A DNA stretch of 7,849 nt from Rubrivivax sp. (GTDB lineage Bacteria > Pseudomonadota > Gammaproteobacteria > Burkholderiales > Burkholderiaceae_C), in the NCBI GenBank assembly GCA_030693565.1, contig JAUYAJ010000219.1, positions 1 to 7,849 on the forward strand. The letters run 5' to 3'. Below, piece by piece: positions 1 to 7,849 of the stretch; position 1 is the stretch's first letter, and each line of letters begins with the position of its first letter. The notes beneath the pieces were generated by a model. The model saw only the letters and a program-made list of their open reading frames with translations, was not told where the DNA came from and did not search any database. The translations under genes were made by a program, and so were the position numbers.

Positions 1-1451
1 TCCATGCCGCAGCCGTTGTCACGCACCCACAGGTGAGCGTAGTCACCCCAGGCGAGCTCGGCCACCGGCGGGCTCGCTGCGGCGTCGAAGTGCACTGACG
101 CCAGGCCGATCTCGATGCGGCCGGTGCTGCCGCCGAGCGCATGCCAGGCGTTGGTGCACAGGTTGAGCAACACCTGCTGCAGCTGGGTGGCGTCGGCCAG
201 CACATGCAGCGCGGCCACGGGCAAGCGCGTATCCAGCGACACCACGCTCGGCACGGTGGCGCGCACGATGGCCAGGGTTTCCTGGATCAAGGTCTGCAGC
301 GCGATGTTGCGCACCGCCGTCGGCTGTGGCCGGCTGAAAGCCAGGATGCGCTGCACCAGGCTGCGCGCCCGCCGGCCCGCGGTCTCGATCTGGGTCAGGT
401 AGCCGGCGACCTTGTCGGTGGTGCCGGCATCGGCACGCGCCAGAGCCGCATAGCCCAGGATGGCGGCGACGATGTTGTTGAAGTCATGCGCGATGCCACC
501 GGCCAGCGTGCCCACCGCCTGCATCTTCTGCGCCTCGCGCAACTGGCCCTCCAGCTCGCGCTGTGCGGCATTGGCGCGCTGGCGCTCGCTGATGTCGCGC
601 AGCGTCAAGCTGGCGCGGTCGACGCCTTTGGCGTCGCAATACAGCGAGCTGCTGGCCTCGACCGGCAACCGCGAGCCATCAGCGCGGATCAGCGTCAACT
701 CGCCGGCCGCCTGGCCATGCACGGCGCGCGCGCTCAGCAGCGCGCTCAGACGCGGATCGGCGGTGTCGAAGATGGTTTCGCGCCCGCCGGCGCAGATCTG
801 CGCCTCCGTCATGCCCAGCGCCCGGCAGGCCGCCGGATTGGCCGAGTGCAAACGGCCGTCGGGTGTGGTCAGCAAGATCATGTCGCTGCTGTGGTCGACC
901 AAGGCGCGGTACTGCGCCTCGCGCTCGCCCAGCGCGCGCAGCGCAGCGTCGCGTTCGACCACCTGCTGCTCAAGCTGGGCCGCTTTTTGCTCCAGCTTGT
1001 GAATCAGGGTGGCGTTGTAGGCCTGCAGTGTCTGTTCGTCGTCTGCGCTGGGCTGATGCGCCGGCAACAGCGCGCCACTGCGGGTTTGTTCGAGCAGTTG
1101 GTGAATGGCTTGAACAAAGATGTCAGGCTCGGCCGGCTTGATGACGAAAGCATCGGCACCCAGGTTCAGCGCCAGCGCTTCGTCCTTGGGGTCGGTATAG
1201 GTCGCGGTGTAGACGACGAAGGGCACGCTGCACAAGGCCTCGTCGGCCTTCCACTGGCGCAGCAAGGTGTAGCCGTCCATCACCGGCATCAGCAAGTCGC
1301 TGATGACCAGATCGGGCCGCTCCTGGCGCGCCATCGACAGCGCCTGGGCGCCGTGCCTGGCCTCGGCAACCCGAAAACCATGGCCTTGCAGCAGCTTTCG
1401 CAGCAGGTAAAGGTTCTCGAGATGGTCGTCGACCACCAGCGCCAGTGTCAT
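1..1451 (-). CDS. Receiver-PAS-histidine kinase (hybrid sensor kinase), C-terminus beyond the window edge
   Basis: This frame is open from an ATG at 1449-1451 to the left edge, giving 483 visible residues. An N-terminal CheY-like receiver (about 3-120) has acidic D8/D9, phosphoacceptor D52 followed by LLMPVMDGY, T82 and K105-P106. A Gln/Glu-rich probable coiled coil (about 140-177) leads to a PAS domain (about 178-288) ending in the usual LRDISERQ. The HisKA helix carries H322 in GIAHDFNN, the NtrB-like H-box. The HATPase N-box has N430/N434 and the G1 motif DNGCGM starts at D478, where the window ends. The rest of the ATPase domain is not visible, nor is any further C-terminal receiver of the kind such proteins often have. 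No membrane segment is seen, so it should be cytoplasmic. The ATG overlaps the stop of the upstream response regulator as ATGA, which fixes the start and suggests translational coupling. It probably autophosphorylates H322, with activity tuned by phosphorylation of D52. The signal sensed by the PAS is unknown. Confidence 0.93.
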   Translation of the reverse strand, partial: MTLALVVDDHLENLYLLRKLLQGHGFRVAEARHGAQALSMARQERPDLVISDLLMPVMDGYTLLRQWKADEALCSVPFVVYTATYTDPKDEALALNLGADAFVIKPAEPDIFVQAIHQLLEQTRSGALLPAHQPSADDEQTLQAYNATLIHKLEQKAAQLEQQVVERDAALRALGEREAQYRALVDHSSDMILLTTPDGRLHSANPAACRALGMTEAQICAGGRETIFDTADPRLSALLSARAVHGQAAGELTLIRADGSRLPVEASSSLYCDAKGVDRASLTLRDISERQRANAAQRELEGQLREAQKMQAVGTLAGGIAHDFNNIVAAILGYAALARADAGTTDKVAGYLTQIETAGRRARSLVQRILAFSRPQPTAVRNIALQTLIQETLAIVRATVPSVVSLDTRLPVAALHVLADATQLQQVLLNLCTNAWHALGGSTGRIEIGLASVHFDAAASPPVAELAWGDYAHLWVRDNGCGM

Positions 1452-1833
1452 GCTGGTTTCCTTCGGTGCTGCGGTCGCAGATGAGCCTCGACGCTGTCGA
1501 CGAAGGTCTCGGGATCGATCGGCTTTTCGATGTAGCCCTGGCAGCCGGCGGCCAGCGCGGTTTCGCGGTCGTTGCGCATCGCGTACGAGGTCACGGCGAC
1601 GATGGGGACGGCCGCCAGCGCGGCGTCGGCCTTGAGCCGGCGCGCGACTTCGTAGCCATCCATTTCCGGCAACTGGATGTCGAGCAGGATCAGCGCCGGC
1701 GGCGTCGCCGCCGCCAGCGCCAGGCCGCTGGCGCCGTCGACTGCGTGAACAACCGTCCAGCCGCGCGCCTGCAGCAGATAGGTCGCCAGGTAGCGGTTGT
1801 TCTCGTTGTCCTCGATCAGCAAGATGGTTTCGC

Positions 1834-1837
<4 letters not shown>
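1448..1837 (-). CDS. Single-domain response regulator (CheY/DivK-like receiver)
   Basis: The 129-residue protein is one receiver domain and nothing else. The acidic pocket is E9/D10, the phosphoacceptor is D53 in LLDIQLPEMDGYE, the switch residue is T83 and the conserved lysine is K105 in EKP. The opening IEDNENNRYL is typical of DivK-like and hybrid-kinase receivers rather than flagellar CheY. There is no DNA-binding, GGDEF or other output domain, so it should act as a phosphate shuttle, a sink or a protein-protein signal. Its ATG overlaps the stop of the upstream PAS-PAS-GAF kinase by four bases (TCAT on the plus strand at 1834-1837). Its own TGA overlaps the ATG of the next kinase in the same way. 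The likely phosphodonor is the upstream kinase and a likely partner is the downstream receiver-kinase; both are inferred from gene order only. Confidence 0.94.
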
Positions 1838-4212
<2,375 letters not shown>

Positions 4213-4217
4213 CGGCG

Positions 4218-5306
4218 TCAATGGCGAGTGAATCCGAGCGCCACCGACGCCAGCGCCGTGCCCTCGACGCGAGCGCGGATCTTGGCGAACGCGGTCTCGC
4301 GCGAGGTCGAGACGTCGTCGCTGAAGGGTGCATAGCCGCAGTCGTCGGTCGTGCCCAGTTGGTCGAGCGGGATGTATTCGGTCGCCTCGAGCACACGGTC
4401 GCGCACCTCTTCGGCCGTTTCGATGCGTGGGTCGAGGACGTCGATGACGCCGACGAAGACGCGCTGGCCCGGCCTCAGGTGCTCGCGCACGCCGCGCAGC
4501 ACGCGCAGGCGGTCGGGTTCACGCGCCAGTTCCATGAAGAAGCTGCCGGCCTTGAGTTCGAACAGCAGCGGCAGCGGGTCGGCGTAGTCGACGTCGGCGC
4601 TGTGCGTCGAATCGCAATCGCCGCCGGGGCAGGTGTGGACACCGATGCGCTGGCGCTCGGCCGGCGTGAAGCGCTCCAGCGCCAGGTTGTTCAGGTGGAT
4701 GAAACTCCTCAGCAACTCGCCCGACGGGTCGAGCTTGACAGCAAGACGGCCTTCGGTGAAGTCGATCTGAACGCAGTGCGCACCTTTGCGCAGGCAATTG
4801 CGGACTTCGGCCTCATGCTCTGCGAGCAAGTCGCCAATGAATTGCTCGCGCGAATAACCAGGCAATTCGTTGGCCGGATAGAAGAGGCTTTGAAACGACG
4901 GCGCGATCACTGCCTGCTTCACCGGCCGCCGGGTGAATTGCAGGGCCAGATCCAGATAACGGTCGGCGTGCACGGCGCAGCGGTAAGGGCCTGCCGTCAG
5001 CAATGGAAACGGGCGGTCGTGGCCGTCGGCGAATTGCAGCACGAAGCCGCCCGGCCGCGTGTTCTTCAGCCCCTCGACCGAATAGCTGGCGAAGTCGCGA
5101 AACTTGCCCTGCTCGCCGTCGGTGATGACTGGCGAGCCCGTGGCCTCGAACTGCGCGACGGTGTCGCGGATGGCATCCAGGCACTCGGCCTCCAGCTCAG
5201 ACTGGCGGATATGCCCTGCCAGGAAAGCCGCTCGGGCTTCGATCAAGGCCAGCGGCCGCGGAATGCTGCCGATCGGCTCGGTGGGTAGCGGACTCAGCAA
5301 CGCCAT
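4218..5306 (-). CDS. Cobalamin-independent methionine synthase-like protein (MetE catalytic module only)
   Basis: The 362-residue protein matches only the C-terminal catalytic half of MetE; full-length MetE is about 750 residues. By motif comparison the homocysteine-binding positions are present: I12/S14 in EPIGSIPRP, E66 in TDGEQGKF and D182 in VQIDFTEG. The four zinc ligands are also present: H224 and C226 in GVHTCPGGD, E259 in FFMELARE and C323 in TTDDCGY. It should therefore bind zinc and activate homocysteine or a related thiol for methyl transfer. The N-terminal half that helps MetE use methyl-tetrahydropteroyl-polyglutamate is missing. In several lineages such core-MetE proteins are methionine synthases with non-folate methyl donors, so the donor here is open. 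It is a soluble cytosolic protein. The start is well supported by a near-perfect Shine-Dalgarno. It is the first gene of a tight run with two sensor kinases and a response regulator, an unexpected partnership. A homocysteine or other thiol methyltransferase is the safe call. Confidence 0.88.
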   Translation of the reverse strand: MALLSPLPTEPIGSIPRPLALIEARAAFLAGHIRQSELEAECLDAIRDTVAQFEATGSPVITDGEQGKFRDFASYSVEGLKNTRPGGFVLQFADGHDRPFPLLTAGPYRCAVHADRYLDLALQFTRRPVKQAVIAPSFQSLFYPANELPGYSREQFIGDLLAEHEAEVRNCLRKGAHCVQIDFTEGRLAVKLDPSGELLRSFIHLNNLALERFTPAERQRIGVHTCPGGDCDSTHSADVDYADPLPLLFELKAGSFFMELAREPDRLRVLRGVREHLRPGQRVFVGVIDVLDPRIETAEEVRDRVLEATEYIPLDQLGTTDDCGYAPFSDDVSTSRETAFAKIRARVEGTALASVALGFTRH

Positions 5307-5308
5307 GA

Positions 5309-5317
5309 ATCACCTCC
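5309..5317 (-). promoter_or_regulatory. Strong Shine-Dalgarno of the MetE-like gene
   Basis: The minus strand reads GGAGGTGAT immediately before TC-ATG, a long uninterrupted match to the 3' end of 16S rRNA. It fixes the ATG at 5304-5306 as the start. No other minus-strand gene in this window has a comparable site, which suggests this mRNA is meant to be translated efficiently or that access to the site is regulated. Confidence 0.85.
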
Positions 5318-5349
5318 ACCCACAAGGCAATGACCCAGCCTTAACGCAG

Positions 5350-5506
5350 TGACCGCGGAACGGTCTTGACTCCGACTCGGCGATCGATGCGGCCATGGCC
5401 GTCGATGATCGTGGATCAATGTGTCGGGCGCGTCCATGCGCCATTGGCGCATCCGCCCTCCCGCTTTGCCAGCCGGGCTTTCCCTTTCACCCGGACAGGG
5501 GAGGCG
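5350..5506 (-). other. Inverted-repeat-rich 5' leader between tRNA-Pro and the MetE-like gene
   Basis: The 284 bases from 5307 to 5590 carry no convincing gene. On the minus strand they hold several possible RNA stems. An outer stem pairs CCTCCC (5504-5499) with GGGAGG (5462-5457) and extends past a bulged G. It encloses CCGGG...CCCGG around a purine-rich loop GTGAAAGGGAAAG. Next is ATGCGCC-AAT-GGCGCAT (5452-5436), a perfect 7-bp stem with a 3-base loop. GGCCATGGCC (5400-5391) is a perfect palindrome, and GACCG-TTCCG-CGGTC (5365-5351) is a small hairpin about 45 bases before the ATG. The order and adjacency suggest a folded leader, but GC-rich DNA yields such stems by chance. I could not match it to a riboswitch class from memory. 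Confidence 0.35.
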
Positions 5507-5590
5507 CGCATCGTGCGCACTGCCATCCCCGTCGCTGCCGCTCGGATCTGGCGGCGGGCTGGAAGCCGAAAGGCCGCGGCGCCGCCATGA

Positions 5591-5667
<77 letters not shown>

Positions 5668-5679
5668 ACGATGGGTGCG

Positions 5680-5685
5680 ATTGTA
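5680..5685 (-). promoter_or_regulatory. Probable -10 element of the tRNA-Pro promoter
   Basis: TACAAT on the minus strand matches the sigma-70 -10 consensus at five of six positions. It ends 12 bases before the mature tRNA 5' end, giving a predicted short 5' leader. The TTGACG at 5695-5700 is only nine bases upstream, too close to serve as its -35, and no good -35 is seen at 16-18 bases. The call rests on the -10 and its placement alone. Confidence 0.4.
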
Positions 5686-5696
5686 GCGGCCAGGCG

Positions 5697-6212
5697 TCAA
5701 TGGGCTGCGGTCGGCGCCGGCAGCTGGAGTTGCCGCGCCACCGCCATGCACTGGCCGATGTGCTGCTCGCAGACGTACTTCAGCGCCGAGAAGGTCAACG
5801 CGGCTGACAGTGCCTGGCCGGCGATGGGCACGAACTTGGCCACTTGCTGCGTCGTCAGCCGCACGCCCACCATCTTGACCAGTTTCAAGACCAGTTCCTG
5901 GGTCACCAGCCGGCCCACGAGCAGGCCGCCGGCAGCGCTGATGGCTTTGTAGACTACCAGCCGGCGATCGGGCGCCAGGCGTTCGATCTGCTCGGGCGTC
6001 AGGCCGAAGGCGGCGTTGATCTTGGGCAGCAGGTTGACGAGCACGGCGACATCGGCCGCCCAGTCCAGCCCCGGCACCGGCAGCACCGCAACGCCAGCGG
6101 CCAGCAAGGCGCGCTGGGTCACCATGCGGCGGCACTGGCGCGCCACCGCCGCGATGTCGCGCTCGCTGCTGGGCACCAGGACCCAGCCGGCCGGATGAGG
6201 GCGCTCGCTCAT
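5697..6212 (-). CDS. DUF697-like small membrane-associated protein
   Basis: From the ATG at 6212 the protein has 171 residues. After a polar N-terminus there are three hydrophobic stretches, at about 35-62, 86-116 and 128-146. They carry Gly/Pro-rich turns such as VPVPGLDWAADV and FVPIAGQAL, which are typical of the DUF697 (YcjF-like) fold. That fold is found alone or attached to GTPase-like proteins and its molecular role is unsettled. No GTPase motif is present here. The frame stays open further upstream to 6302, but I reject the longer form because its extra residues are the low-complexity antisense of the regulator gene. The chosen ATG overlaps the Lrp-family stop as ATGA, implying translational coupling. 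It probably sits in or at the inner membrane. Assignment is by residue pattern and I am moderately sure of the family. Confidence 0.8.
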   Translation of the reverse strand: MSERPHPAGWVLVPSSERDIAAVARQCRRMVTQRALLAAGVAVLPVPGLDWAADVAVLVNLLPKINAAFGLTPEQIERLAPDRRLVVYKAISAAGGLLVGRLVTQELVLKLVKMVGVRLTTQQVAKFVPIAGQALSAALTFSALKYVCEQHIGQCMAVARQLQLPAPTAAH

Positions 6213-6673
6213 GCGGCGGCGCCGGCGCTGTGCGGCAGCATCACGTGGTGTTCGCGCAAGGTCTTGAGGATGATCGAGGTCGAGGTCTGCGACAGCAGGC
6301 ACAACCGGCTCGCCACCGCGTCCAGGTGGGCCACGTCGGCGACCGCGATCTCCAGCACCCAGCTGTCCTCACCGGTGACGTTCCAGGCATTGACGATCTC
6401 ACCCATCTCGGCGATCAACTGCAGCATCGCCGGGTAGTCGGTGCGGCCAACGCGCACCAGCCCGCGGATGCCATAGCCCAGCGCCGCCAGGTTGACTGTG
6501 GCGCGGTAGCCGGTGATGACGCTTGCTGCTTCCAGCTTGCGCACACGCTCGGTCACCGCCGGCTGGCTCAGGTGCACACGCCGGCCCAGTTCGGCCATGC
6601 TGATGCGGGCATCGGCCTGCAATTCGGCCAGGATGCGGGTGTCGTAGGTGTCGAGCGGGGGTGAATTCTGCAT
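6209..6673 (-). CDS. Lrp/AsnC-family transcriptional regulator
   Basis: The 154-residue length is typical of the family. An N-terminal winged helix-turn-helix (about 8-55) has LDTYDTRILAELQADAR, then AELGRRVHLSQPAV, with the recognition helix around 36-49 (SQPAVTERVRKLEA). The ITGY hinge follows at 53-56. The C-terminal RAM/ligand domain (about 68-142) contains NVTGEDSWVLEIAV, the segment that lines the small-molecule pocket at the dimer interface. It should assemble as dimers or octamers and respond to an amino acid or related metabolite. I use the ATG at 6673; a TTG two codons earlier (6679) is the only other in-frame start before a stop. Neither has a clear Shine-Dalgarno. It is divergent from an EamA-type exporter across 104 bases, so the likely roles are autoregulation and control of that exporter. 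The ligand cannot be read from the sequence. Confidence 0.93.
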   Translation of the reverse strand: MQNSPPLDTYDTRILAELQADARISMAELGRRVHLSQPAVTERVRKLEAASVITGYRATVNLAALGYGIRGLVRVGRTDYPAMLQLIAEMGEIVNAWNVTGEDSWVLEIAVADVAHLDAVASRLCLLSQTSTSIILKTLREHHVMLPHSAGAAA

Positions 6674-6736
6674 TTGCAAGCATCATGCCGTTCGAACCTT
6701 CACTTTCCTACTTCTGGCGACGCGTTACCTTCTTCT

Positions 6737-6755
6737 ATGCATGGATATCTGGCAT
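6737..6755. promoter_or_regulatory. Candidate operator dyad between the Lrp-type regulator and the exporter
   Basis: The plus strand has ATGC-N11-GCAT with an AT-rich centre containing GATATC. It is the clearest dyad in the 104-base divergent intergenic region and the spacing suits a dimeric regulator. It does not match the E. coli Lrp consensus closely. A weak -10-like TAGCAT (6765-6770), with TGGATA (6742-6747) as a possible -35, would start a transcript almost at the exporter ATG. The dyad would then cover the exporter promoter. Confidence 0.25.
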
Positions 6756-6777
6756 CCGCCTGACTAGCATCTCGTCC

Positions 6778-7704
6778 ATGTCTGCCGTCCTCCCACCCCC
6801 GCTGCTGCCGCCCTGGCGGCGCCTGTCACCGCTGATCGTCGGCTGCCTGGCGGCCACCTGGCTGATCTGGGGCTCGACCTACCTGGCCATCAAATGGGCC
6901 TTGGTCAGTCTGCCGCCGTTCTTCCAGATGGGCACGCGCTTCATCGCCGCCGGCCTGCTCTTGGGCGCCTGGGCGCGTTGGCGCGGCGCGCGCTGGCCCG
7001 GCGGTGACGAATGGCGCAGCGCCTTCGTGCTCGGCGCGCTGATGCTGGGCGGCGGCTACGGCATGACGGCGCTGGCGCAGGTCAGCGTCAGTTCGGGGCT
7101 GGTGGTGGCCTTCATTGCCGTCGTGCCGGCGCTGGTGGCCTTGTTCCAGCTGCCGTACGGCCTGCGGCCGTCGACGCTGGAAGCCACCGGCATCGCGCTT
7201 GGCCTGGGCGGCGTGCTGATGCTGACCCAGGGCCAGGGCTTCGCGGCCTCGCTGCCAGGCTTGCTGGCGATCGCGCTGGCCACCATCACCTGGTCGCTGG
7301 GCAGTGTCTGGGCGCTGCACGGCCTGCCTGGCGGTCGCCGGCTGACGCTGGCGCCCGGGGCGGCCGGCTACGCCAGTCAGATGCTGGTCGGCGGCCTGCT
7401 GCTGCTGGTGATGGCCGCCTTGGCCGGCGAGCGCCCGGCCTGGCCGCCAGAGCCGCGCGCCGTGCTCAGCTGGGCCTATCTGGTGGTGGCGGGGTCTATC
7501 GTCGGCTTCTCCGCCTACATGGTGTTGCTGCAGCGTGCCAGCGCGGCGCTGGCGTCGAGCTACACCTTCGTCAACCCCGTGATCGGCTTGCTGCTGGGCA
7601 CCACGCTCGGCGGCGAATGGGTCAGCGGCGGCGAATGGCTGGCCGCCGGCGTCGTTGCCAGCGGTGTCGTCTTGCTGCTGCTGGGCCGCCGGCGCCGAAC
7701 TTAG
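6778..7704 (+). CDS. EamA/DMT-superfamily transporter, probable metabolite or amino-acid exporter
   Basis: The 308-residue protein is very hydrophobic and shows two tandem EamA repeats (about 18-150 and 160-302), consistent with ten membrane helices. Family hallmarks are WGSTYLAIKW at 31-40 near the start of helix 1, LGLGGVLML closing repeat 1, and NPVIGLLLGTTLGGEW (266-281) in repeat 2. The C-terminus is a short Arg-rich cytoplasmic tail. I choose the ATG at 6778, because the frame is open back to 6661 but those extra residues are non-hydrophobic and overlap the intergenic promoter region. There is no evident Shine-Dalgarno, so the mRNA may be leaderless or nearly so. It diverges from an Lrp/AsnC-type gene, the usual layout for an exporter induced by an amino acid or related effector. 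Export of an amino acid is inferred from that context; the substrate is not identifiable. Confidence 0.92.
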   Translation: MSAVLPPPLLPPWRRLSPLIVGCLAATWLIWGSTYLAIKWALVSLPPFFQMGTRFIAAGLLLGAWARWRGARWPGGDEWRSAFVLGALMLGGGYGMTALAQVSVSSGLVVAFIAVVPALVALFQLPYGLRPSTLEATGIALGLGGVLMLTQGQGFAASLPGLLAIALATITWSLGSVWALHGLPGGRRLTLAPGAAGYASQMLVGGLLLLVMAALAGERPAWPPEPRAVLSWAYLVVAGSIVGFSAYMVLLQRASAALASSYTFVNPVIGLLLGTTLGGEWVSGGEWLAAGVVASGVVLLLLGRRRRT

Positions 7705-7849
7705 GAGTGTGGGCGGCAGAAGGCGACGCCCGCGCCGGGGCGAGTCGCGCTGGCGAGCGAGGCGTCGGCCAGGCGTGTGGCGGGCCCCCACAACGAGCCG
7801 GCAACGCGGCTCGGCGGCGCGAATCGCCCCGGCCCTTCGGGTTGGGCCT
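7701..7849 (-). CDS. Possible C-terminal end of a gene entering from the right edge (unrecognised)
   Basis: A minus-strand frame is open for 49 codons from the window edge to a TAA at 7701-7703, which overlaps the exporter stop in convergent orientation. Most codons end in G or C, as in neighbouring genes, and the last residues read GVAFCRPHS. I recognise no domain. The stretch is Gly/Ala/Pro/Arg-rich and coincides with several hairpins, so it may equally be a non-coding GC-rich spacer with a chance open frame. Confidence 0.2.
   Translation of the reverse strand, partial: AQPEGPGRFAPPSRVAGSLWGPATRLADASLASATRPGAGVAFCRPHS
7724..7848. repeat. Cluster of three GC-rich inverted repeats downstream of the exporter gene
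   Basis: Three stems follow the exporter stop. CGACGCC (7724-7730) pairs with GGCGTCG (7761-7767) around 30 bases. CGAGCCG (7794-7800) pairs with CGGCTCG (7807-7813) around GCAACG. GGCCC (7831-7835) pairs with GGGCC (7844-7848), with a TTCG tetraloop-like centre. No T-run follows the first two and the window ends at the third. They could act as transcript-end structures for the exporter mRNA or belong to a dispersed intergenic repeat. Neither can be proved from one copy. Confidence 0.35.

Noticed and set aside
141..1484. Long plus-strand open frame of about 447 codons opposite the receiver-kinase gene
   Set aside because: It is the antisense of a clear receiver-PAS-histidine kinase. Its product is low-complexity Ala/Gln/Arg-rich with no domain, as expected from high-GC shadow frames.
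5416..5506. Cobalamin riboswitch suggested by GTGAAAGGGAA and a later GGTCACTG
   Set aside because: The expected GCCACTG followed by a GGGAAGG-type element and the GACCTGCC box are missing and the spacing is wrong.
5416..5526. 36-codon basic small frame in the leader of the MetE-like gene, considered as a leader peptide
   Set aside because: There is no properly spaced ribosome binding site, only two Met codons and no run of regulatory codons. It is the tail of a longer shadow frame.
6213..6302. 30-residue N-terminal extension of the DUF697-like protein
   Set aside because: The extension lies wholly within the regulator coding sequence and is Arg-rich. The ATGA overlap at 6209-6212 gives a better start.
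6661..6777. 39-residue N-terminal extension of the exporter
   Set aside because: It overlaps the regulator start and the divergent promoter region, and adds residues unlike the family N-terminus. ATG 6778 gives the normal length of about 300 residues.
6826..7791. 321-codon minus-strand frame opposite the exporter
   Set aside because: It is antisense to a clear EamA transporter. The product is Gln/Arg/His-rich low-complexity sequence with no recognisable domain.

Overview
The window looks like chromosomal DNA from a high-GC betaproteobacterium, most likely the order Burkholderiales. The evidence is the strong G/C bias at third codon positions, the style of the PAS/GAF sensor kinases, and a single-module MetE-like protein of a type I associate with that group. 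The assignment is from familiarity with these families, not from a search. There is no sign of a mobile element, a CRISPR array or an rRNA gene. All but one of the recognised genes lie on the minus strand.

Read in the direction of transcription from about 5.3 kb down to the left edge, the first block is a tight four-gene cluster. It starts with a catalytic-half-only, cobalamin-independent methionine synthase-like enzyme (4218-5306) that has an excellent Shine-Dalgarno. It continues with a PAS-PAS-GAF histidine kinase (1834-4212), a single-domain response regulator (1448-1837), and a receiver-PAS-histidine kinase (from 1451 leftwards, cut by the window edge). The last two junctions are 4-base ATGA stop/start overlaps and the first gap is 5 bases, so the cluster is probably one transcript. 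The two kinases and two receivers look like a cytoplasmic phosphorelay. No DNA-binding or enzymatic output domain is visible within the window.

Upstream of that cluster is a 284-base non-coding leader (5307-5590) with several inverted repeats, and directly behind it a tRNA-Pro(UGG) gene (5591-5667) on the same strand. Next come a DUF697-like small membrane protein (5697-6212) and an Lrp/AsnC-type regulator (6209-6673), which overlap by ATGA. A 104-base intergenic stretch separates the regulator from a divergent EamA/DMT-type exporter (6778-7704, plus strand). This is the classic layout of a local Lrp-family regulator and the exporter it probably controls.

The last 145 bases hold three GC-rich hairpins and a minus-strand open frame that runs off the right edge. 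No clear function can be assigned there. The most unusual point is the pairing of a core methionine synthase-like enzyme with a phosphorelay in what appears to be one operon, behind a structured leader. Everything else is ordinary for this group.
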